The notes under the pieces: generated by a model
What the model was told of the DNA's origin: nothing
The model's database searches: none
What the model saw: only the letters and a program-made list of their open reading frames with translations
Program-made: the position numbers and the translations under genes
Assembly (NCBI GenBank): GCA_963849605.1
Contig: CAWKHX010000017.1
Location: 372,001-436,000 of the forward strand
Reading direction: 5' to 3'
Origin: DASPHG01 sp963849605
GTDB taxonomy: Bacteria > Actinomycetota > Thermoleophilia > Solirubrobacterales > Thermoleophilaceae
Length of the DNA: 64,000 nucleotides
Shown here: piece after piece, positions 57,355-64,000 of the stretch
Position numbering within the stretch: the stretch's first letter is position 1
Layout: the number at the start of each line of letters is the position of its first letter

Positions 57355-58097
57355 GAGCGCAGGATGTTCGAGGCGGCGTCGGCGGTTTCGGCAGAGCCCG
57401 CGAAGCCCTCGAGCAGCGGGTCGGGCTGCGCCAGGGCGGCCTCGAGCACCGGGCCACGCAGCTGATGCTTCACCGTCGCGTAGGCCTCGCGCGGGAGCAG
57501 CGACAGGCCGCGCGCGACCTCGGTGGCCCGATGCAGCACCTCGTCGGGCTCGGCCACCTCGTCGAAGGCCCCCGCCTCGAGCGCCGTCTTCGCGTCCACG
57601 AGGTCGGCACCGAGAACGAGCCGCCGTGCCGCAGATGCATGGAGCTCTGCCCGCACGACCGCCATCGCGACCGCGGGGTACCCGACACCCGCCTTGAGCT
57701 CGGTGACGCCGTACTTGCCGTCCGTTGAGCCGACGCGGTAATCGGCGCAGAGCGCAAGGATGAAGCCGCCCGCGATCGCGTGGCCGTTCACGGCGGCAAC
57801 CACGGGTCGAGGGAAGGCGTACCAGCCGGCGAAGATCGCGTTGATCCCTTCGACCAGGCCGCGCTGGCCGTCCGCGTCGAGCGTCGGCGCGATCTTTAGG
57901 TCCAGACCTGCGGAAAAGAAACCCTCGCGGCCGGTCAGCACGACCGCCGCGGGCGGATCGGTGGCGAGCTCGTCGGCGACGCGGCGACCCTCCTCGAGCA
58001 GTTGCGGGTCCATCGCGTTCGCCGGCGGGCGATCGATCCGGACTATTGCGACGTCCTCGTCGCGCAGTACGTGGAGATACGAGTAGGAGCCGGTCAG
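57351..58097 (-). CDS. Enoyl-CoA hydratase/isomerase, CTG start
   Basis: A 248-residue crotonase-fold protein. VIRIDRPPANAMD-type start, LTGREGFFSAGLDLKIAP, AINGHAIAGG-type VNGHAIAGGFILALCADYRV and ELKAGVGYPAVAMAVVR are family motifs. The frame has no ATG, GTG or TTG before the conserved first strand, but CTG 58097 overlaps the gltD stop (CTGA) exactly as GTGA and TTGA overlaps do elsewhere, so a CTG start is inferred, giving TGSYSYLHVLRDEDVAIVRI. The catalytic glutamate positions appear partly replaced, so isomerase or thioesterase activity is possible. Confidence 0.82.
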   Translation of the reverse strand: MTGSYSYLHVLRDEDVAIVRIDRPPANAMDPQLLEEGRRVADELATDPPAAVVLTGREGFFSAGLDLKIAPTLDADGQRGLVEGINAIFAGWYAFPRPVVAAVNGHAIAGGFILALCADYRVGSTDGKYGVTELKAGVGYPAVAMAVVRAELHASAARRLVLGADLVDAKTALEAGAFDEVAEPDEVLHRATEVARGLSLLPREAYATVKHQLRGPVLEAALAQPDPLLEGFAGSAETADAASNILRS

Positions 58098-59557
58098 CGG
58101 TTCGTCGCCGCCAGTAGGTCGACGAGATCCGCTCCTTCGGCCTCGTGCCCGATTCCGTGGAGCCAGCGATCGACGCCGCGCGCGCACTGGCGCCCCTCGT
58201 TGATGCCCCACACGATCAGCGACTGCCCGCGGCGCGCGTCGCCCGCCGCGAACACGCCGGGCACGGAGCTCATGTAGTCGGGCTCCGGCGCGTCCACGTT
58301 CCCGCGGCCGTCGAGCGCGACGCCCAGCTGCTGGACCACGCCGTCCTGCTGCGGGTGCAGGAAGCCCATCGCGAGCAGGGCGAGGTCGCAGTCGATCGAG
58401 AACTCCGAGCCCTCGATCTTCTCGAACGACGGCGGCGCAGCGACCCGGTGGCCGTGGAGCCGCTTGACCTTCCCGTCCTCGCCCTCGAAGTGCGTGGTCA
58501 TCACGCTGAAGTCGCGCTCGCCGCCCTCCTCGTGCGCGCCCGAGGTGCGCATGATGAGCGGCCACTGCGGCCACGGCGTCAGGTCATCGGGGCGAGTGTC
58601 CGGCGGCTGCGGCAGGAGCTCGAGCTGCGTGACCGACTTCAGGTCCTCGCGGTGTGAGTTACCAAGGCAGTCCGCGCCCGTATCGCCGCCGCCGATGATC
58701 ACCACGTGCTTGCCGGCGGCCGTGATCGGCGTGCCGTCCGCGTACTCGCCCGCGACCCAGCGGTTGCGCATCTCGAGGTAGTCCATCGCGAAGTGAACGC
58801 CGTCGAGCTCACGCCCGGGGACGGGCAGGTCGCGCGGAATCGTGGAGCCGATCGCGAGCACGACCGCGTCGAACTGCTCGCGCAGCTCGTCGCCCGTGAT
58901 GTCCTCGCCCACGTTCACGCCGCAGCGAAGCTCGACGCCCTCCTCGACCATCTGGTCGACGCGCCGCTGGACGATCCACTTCTCGAGCTTGAAGTCGGGG
59001 ACGCCGAAGCGCAGCAGCCCGCCCGCGTGCGTGTTCCGCTCGAATAGCGTGACCGTGTGCCCGAAGCGGTTCAGCTCCTGGGCGGCGGCCAGCCCGGCGG
59101 GACCGGACCCGATGACCGCGACCGACTTGCCGCTGCGCGCCGCGGGCGGCTCCGGCTTGACCCAGCCCTCCTCCCACGCGCGGTCGATGATCGACTGCTC
59201 GATCTGCTTGATCGTTACCGCGTCGTCGTTGATGTCGAGCACGCACGACGCCTCGCACGGGGCCGGGCAGATGCGCCCGGTGAACTCGGGGAAGTTGTTC
59301 GTGGCGTGGAGCGCCCGGATCGCCTCCGGCCAGCGGTCGCGGTAGACGAGGTCGTTCCAGTCCGGGATCAGGTTCCCGAGCGGACAGCCGTCGTGGCAGA
59401 ACGGGATGCCGCAGTCCATGCAGCGCGCGCCCTGCTCGCGCAGGACCGGGTCCTCCGCCGGGAACACGTACTCCTTGAAGTCGCCCACGCGCTCCGGGAT
59501 CGGGCGCTTGCGCCCGTTCACACGGTGGATCTTCATGAAGCCGCCCAGCTCACCCAT
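58094..59557 (-). CDS. gltD: Glutamate synthase (NADPH) small subunit
   Basis: A 487-residue flavoprotein. An N-terminal Fe-S region has ARCMDCGIPFCHDGCPLGNL and GRICPAPCEASCVLD, with the cysteines for two [4Fe-4S] clusters, followed by the FAD site VAVIGSGPAGLAAAQELNRF and the NADPH site HVVIIGGGDTGADCLGN, ending in VFAAGDARRGQSLIVWGINE. It passes electrons from NADPH to GltB for glutamate synthesis. ATG 59557 has GAGG 7 bases upstream and follows the gltB stop by 15 bases. Confidence 0.96.
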   Translation of the reverse strand: MGELGGFMKIHRVNGRKRPIPERVGDFKEYVFPAEDPVLREQGARCMDCGIPFCHDGCPLGNLIPDWNDLVYRDRWPEAIRALHATNNFPEFTGRICPAPCEASCVLDINDDAVTIKQIEQSIIDRAWEEGWVKPEPPAARSGKSVAVIGSGPAGLAAAQELNRFGHTVTLFERNTHAGGLLRFGVPDFKLEKWIVQRRVDQMVEEGVELRCGVNVGEDITGDELREQFDAVVLAIGSTIPRDLPVPGRELDGVHFAMDYLEMRNRWVAGEYADGTPITAAGKHVVIIGGGDTGADCLGNSHREDLKSVTQLELLPQPPDTRPDDLTPWPQWPLIMRTSGAHEEGGERDFSVMTTHFEGEDGKVKRLHGHRVAAPPSFEKIEGSEFSIDCDLALLAMGFLHPQQDGVVQQLGVALDGRGNVDAPEPDYMSSVPGVFAAGDARRGQSLIVWGINEGRQCARGVDRWLHGIGHEAEGADLVDLLAATNR

Positions 59558-59572
59558 GATGCGCCTCGCGGC

Positions 59573-62500
59573 TTACCCCTGTGCGGGGATCGCCTGCTCC
59601 TCGATGCCGCCGGCGACCGCCGCGGCCATCGCTCCGTCCTGCGCGATCGCCGCGCGCTCGGCGGCCTCGCGTAGGACCCGCTTGTAGTCGCGCGGGAAGA
59701 CCTTCACCCACGAGCCGCGCAGCTTGTCCCACTCGGCGAGCGCGCGCTCGGCCACCGGTGAGGCGGTGCGCGCGGCGTGCTCCATGACGAACGCGCGGAT
59801 CTCCTCGAAGTCGGCCTCGGTCGGCTCCTCGAGGTCGACGAGCTCCATGTTGCAGCGCTCGGGGAACACGCCCTCCTCGTCGAGCACGAACGCGAGGCCG
59901 CCCGACATGCCGGCGGCGAAGTTGCGCCCGGTGGCGCCGAGCACGATCACGCGCCCGCCGGTCATGTACTCGCAGCCGTGGTCGCCGACGCCCTCGACGA
60001 CGGTGTGAACGCCCGAGTTGCGCACGCAGAAGCGCTCACCGGCGAGCCCGCGGAAGAACGCCTTGCCGCTGGTTGCGCCGTAGAGGACGGTGTTGCCGAT
60101 GATCACGTTCTCCTCGGCGACGAACGCGGCGCCCTCCGGCGGGCGGACGGCCATGACACCGCCTGACATCCCCTTGCCGGTGTAGTCGTTCGCGTCACCC
60201 CAGAGCGTGAGGCTCACGCCCGACGCGAGCCAGGCGCCGAAGCTCTGGCCGGCCGAGCCGTGCAGCGTGACCTCGATCGTGTCCTCCGGCAGGCCCTCCT
60301 CGCCGTAGCGGCGCGCAATCTCGCCGGACAGGATCCCGCCGATCGCGCGGTGCTTGTTCTGGCAGGCGATGTCGATGTGCACACGCTCGCCGCGCTCGAG
60401 CGCCGGCTCGGCCTGGCGGATGATCTCGTGGTCGAGGTGGTCGTCGAGGACCGGGTCCTGCGGGCGCACCCGGCGCCGCGGCCACTCGGGCGGGCAGTCC
60501 GGCTGAGCGAGCAGGTGCGTCAGGTCGACGCCGCGCGCCTTCCAGTGGTGGATCGCCTCCTGGGCCTCGAGCATGTCGGTGCGGCCGATCATGTCCTCGA
60601 ACTTCGTGAAGCCCATCTGCGCCATGTGGCGGCGCACCTCCTCGGCCACGAAGAAGAAGAAGTTGACGACGTGCTCCGGCTCACCGTTGAACTTCTTGAT
60701 CAGGTCGGGGTCCTGCGTCGCGATGCCGACCGGGCAGGTGTTCAGGTGGCAGGCGCGCATCATGATGCAGCCCATCGTGATCAGCGGAGCGGTGGCGAAG
60801 CCCATCTCCTCCGCGCCGAGCAGCGCGGCGATCACGACGTCGCGGCCGGTCTTCATCTGGCCGTCCGTCTGCACGATGATCCGGTCGCGCAACTTGTTGA
60901 GCACGAGCGTCTGCTGCGTCTCGGCCAGGCCGATCTCCCACGGCACGCCGGCCGACTGGATCGAGCTGACCGGCGACGCGCCGGTGCCGCCGTCATGGCC
61001 TGCGATCACGACGTGGTCCGAGTTCGCCTTGGCGACGCCCGCGGCGACGGTGCCGACGCCGACCTCGGCGACGAGCTTGACCGACACGCTGCCCTCCGGG
61101 TTCGCGGTCCGGAGGTCGTAGATCAGCTGCTTGAGGTCCTCGATCGAGTAGATGTCGTGGTGCGGCGGCGGCGAGATCAGGCCCACGCCCGGCGTCGAGT
61201 GGCGGATCTTTCCGATGTAGTCGTCGACCTTGTGACCGGGCAGCTGGCCGCCCTCGCCCGGCTTCGCGCCCTGGGCGATCTTGATCTGCATCTGGTCCGA
61301 GTTGACGAGGTAGTGCGCGGTCACGCCGAACCGGCCCGACGCGACCTGCTTGATCGCCGAGCGGCGGAAATCGCCGTTCGGGTCGCGCACGTAGCGGCGG
61401 GCGTCCTCCCCGCCCTCGCCCGTGTTCGACTTGCCGCCCAGGCGGTTCATCGCGATCGCGAGCGTCTCGTGCGCGATCGACGAGATCGATCCGAGCGACA
61501 TCGCGCCGGTCGAGAAGCGCTTGACGATCTCGCTGGCCGGTTCGACCTCATCGATCGGGACCGGCGTTGCGCCGTCCCTGATCTTCAGGAGGCCGCGCAG
61601 CGTCATCCGCGCGCGCGACTCGTCGTTGACGCGCTTCGAGAACTCGTCGTAGGACTCCCGCCCGCCGTGACGGACCGCGTTCTGGACGAGCGCGATCGTC
61701 TCGGGGTTCCACTGGTGCCGCTCGCCGAACCGGCGCCACTGGTGCACCCCGCCGACCGGTAGCCGCGTCGCGGTCTCCGGGTACGCGCGCCGGTGCCGCG
61801 CGAGCGCCTCGATCGCCAGCTCGTCGATGCCGATGCCGCCGATGCGCGACGTCGTGTGCGTGAAGTACTGGTCGATCAGCTCGTTGTTGAGGCCGACCGC
61901 CTCGAAGATCTGGGCGCCGGCGTACGAGCGCACGGTCGAGATCCCCATCTTCGAGATCGTCTTGAGGATGCCCTTGCCCATCGACGTGACGTAGTTCTGC
62001 TCGGCCTCGTCCGCCGACTCAATCCCCGGCAGGAGCCCCTGGTCGAACATGTCGCGCAGCGTCTCGAGCGCGAGATAGGGGTTGACCGCGCTGGCGCCGT
62101 AGCCGAGCAGGCAGCAGATGTGGTGCACCTCGCGCGGCTCCGCGGACTCGACCACGAGCCCGGTCTGCAAGCGCGTGCCCTCGCGGACGAGGTGGTGGTG
62201 GATGCCTGCAGTGGCGAGCAGTGCCGGGATCGGTGCGCGCTCGGCGCCGGCGGCGCGGTCGGAGATGACGATGATGTTGTCGCCCCTCGCGATCAGCTCT
62301 GACGACTCGCGGCAGAGGCGCTCCATCGCACGCGCCATCCCCTCCGGTCCCTCCTCGACCGGCCACGTCGCGTCGAGCACGTCGGCCGAGAAGACGTGGT
62401 GGTCGACCTGCTTCAGCTTCTCGATCTCGAAGTTGCGGAGCAGCGGCTGCCCGATGACGAGCTGGTGCGCGTGCTTTGGTGAGGACTCGAACAGGTTCGC

Positions 62501-64000
62501 CTGCGGCCCGACCGCGGTCTCGAGGCTCATCACCACCCGTTCGCGGATCGGGTCGATCGGCGGGTTCGTGACCTGCGCAAACAGCTGCTTGAAGTACCCG
62601 TAGAGGGCGGGCGCCTTGTCCGACAGGACCGCGAGCGCGAAGTCGTTCCCCATCGATCCGGTCGGCTCCGCAGTCGTCGCACCGCCCATGTCGCGCAGCG
62701 TCACGCGCAGGTCCTCCTGCGAGTAGCCGTACATCAGCTGGCGCGTCACTATCGGGTCGCCGGGGACCTCCGCGGGTGCGACGTCCTCGAGGTCGTCGAG
62801 GTGGACGCAGCCCTCCCGGTACCAGTCGCCATAGGGCTGGCGATGCGAGATCTCATACTTGATCTCACCGTCCTCGACGATGCGCCCCTTGTCGAGGTCG
62901 ACCATGAAGATGTTGCCGGGCGCGAGCCGGCCCTTGCGCACGATCTGGTCCGGCGGGTACTCGAGCACGCCCGTCTCGGATGCCATCACGACGAAGTCGT
63001 CCTTGGTCACCTGCCACCGGCCGGGCCGCAGTCCGTTGCGGTCGAGCGTGGCGCCCAGCAACGTGCCGTCGCAGAACGCCACGCTGGCCGGGACCGTCCC
63101 ACGGCTCCATCAGGCACGAGTGGAACGCGTAGAAGTCGCGCAGCCAGTCCGGCATCGCGGTGTGGTTCTCCCACGCCTCAGGCACCATCATCATCAGCGC
63201 GTGCGGCAGGGAGCGCCCGGCCATCACCAGAAGCTCGAGCGCATTGTCGAACGTGGCCGAGTCGGAACCCTTGGGCTTGATCGCGGGGATGACCTTCTCG
63301 AGGTCGTCGCCGAAGAGGTCGCTCGCGAGCGTCGACTCGCGAGCGCGCATCCAGTTGATGTTGCCGCGCAGCGTGTTGATCTCGCCGTTGTGGCAGATGA
63401 TCCGGTACGGATGGGCGAGCTCCCAGCTCGGGAACGTGTTCGTCGAGAAGCGGGAATGCACCAGCGCGACGGCGGTCTTGAAGCGCTCGTCGCCGAGATC
63501 CTCGTAGTAGCGCGGCAGCTGCGGGCTCGTGAGCATGCCCTTGTAGACGACGGTCTTCGAGCTGAAGCTCGGGATCGCGAGGTCCTCGCCCGCCTCGCGC
63601 TCGATCACGCGCCGGATCACGTACACCTTGCGCTCGAACGCGTCCTGGTCCCCATCCAGCTGCTTGCCGATGAAGACCTGGCGGATGGTCGGCTCGACCT
63701 CGCTCGCGCTCTGCCCCGGCACGGAGTGGTCCACGGGGACGTCGCGCCAGCCAAGGAGCGTCTGGCCCTCCGCGGCGATCGTGCGCTCGGTCAGCTCCTC
63801 CAGCTCCTGGCGGCGCGCCTCGTCGTCGCTCGGCAGGAACAGCACCCCGACCGCGTACTCGCCGGGCTGCGGCAGCTCGAAGTCGAGCACCCCGCGGAAG
63901 AACTCGTCGGGGACCTGGCACAGGAGCCCCGCGCCGTCGCCCGTGTCGATCTCAGCGCCGCTGGCGCCGCGGTGCTCGAGATGGTCGAGAACCGTCAGCG
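59573..64000 (-). pseudogene. gltB: Glutamate synthase large subunit, partial and frameshifted
   Basis: The right edge removes roughly the first 30 residues, including the N-terminal cysteine. The visible frame begins TVLDHLEHRGASGAEIDTGD and runs the amidotransferase domain (GEINTLRGNINWMRARE, FHSCLMEPWDGP). At 63090-63092 an extra base in GGG shifts the frame; the next frame continues VAFCDGTLLGATLDRNGLRP through the central and FMN/synthase domains (KSNTGEGGEDARRY, HDGGTGASPVSSIQSAGVPW, CIMMRACHLNTCPVGIATQD) to the C-terminal GXGXG helix. All other family motifs are intact, so an assembly error is far more likely than a dead gene. It is cotranscribed with gltD. Confidence 0.92.

Noticed and set aside
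1..64000. tRNA, rRNA, CRISPR arrays, insertion sequences, prophage or integrase genes
   Set aside because: I saw no tRNA-like cloverleaf signature, no spaced direct repeats and no transposase or integrase motifs.

Overview
The window is one uninterrupted stretch of very GC-rich bacterial chromosome, densely packed with genes on both strands. GC-rich codon third positions, twin-arginine and lipoprotein exports, the type of c-di-AMP riboswitch, a crotonyl-CoA carboxylase/reductase route, F420-type and HxlR/MarR genes, and a secreted family whose N-terminus starts MKLKRPSPAMAVAV all point to an actinobacterium, most likely of the Thermoleophilia/Solirubrobacterales type. This placement is inference from protein style, not from a marker gene. 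I found no rRNA, tRNA, CRISPR array, insertion sequence or phage gene. No gap longer than 300 bases lacks a feature.

Layout. 1-3.3 kb: an edge-truncated gene and a metal block (multicopper oxidase, ZIP permease, DtxR/MntR-type regulator) with a strong palindromic operator at its head. 3.3-8.3 kb: YgfZ, a secreted metallopeptidase-like protein, an acyltransferase and two exported proteins. 8.3-16.1 kb: a MarR-MFS pair behind a CRP-type site, ccr with a small partner, small membrane and SHOCT-type proteins, and a secreted S15-like hydrolase. 16.1-21.4 kb: an MBL hydrolase-ClpS-propeller operon divergent from ethylmalonyl-CoA mutase and its GTPase chaperone. 21.4-31.4 kb: a CYTH-like gene, a glutamine amidotransferase, mobA, an RTX-type protein, an LLM oxidoreductase, small zinc-ribbon, RemA-like and cupin proteins, an amidohydrolase, a GGDEF/HD-GYP protein and a coiled-coil protein. 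31.4-41.9 kb: central carbon genes (mesaconyl-CoA hydratase, malyl-CoA lyase, GTP-PEPCK, succinate-CoA ligase plus ferredoxin, acyl-CoA dehydrogenase). 41.9-54.5 kb: two c-di-AMP riboswitches in front of two cell-wall enzymes, an acyl-CoA synthetase operon, phospholipase C-like and RTX proteins, glutamine synthetase, an HxlR/AhpD-like block, cytochrome c and a sigma-70 factor. 54.5-64 kb: penicillin acylase, enoyl-CoA hydratase, and gltD-gltB running off the right edge.

How the genes work together. Ccr, Ecm, MeaB, Mch, Mcl and a candidate methylsuccinyl-CoA dehydrogenase are scattered over 31 kb but together make up most of the ethylmalonyl-CoA pathway. PEPCK and the CoA ligase would take its C4 products into central metabolism. 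Glutamine synthetase and glutamate synthase supply nitrogen assimilation. Many starts have no Shine-Dalgarno sequence. Instead a TANNNT box lies 6-8 bases upstream of the start codon, which predicts widespread leaderless transcription.

Sequence quality. At least five genes, including gltB, are broken by what looks like a single extra base, mostly in short C/G runs, and one secreted enzyme appears to start with ATC. This suggests residual assembly or sequencing errors rather than real gene decay.
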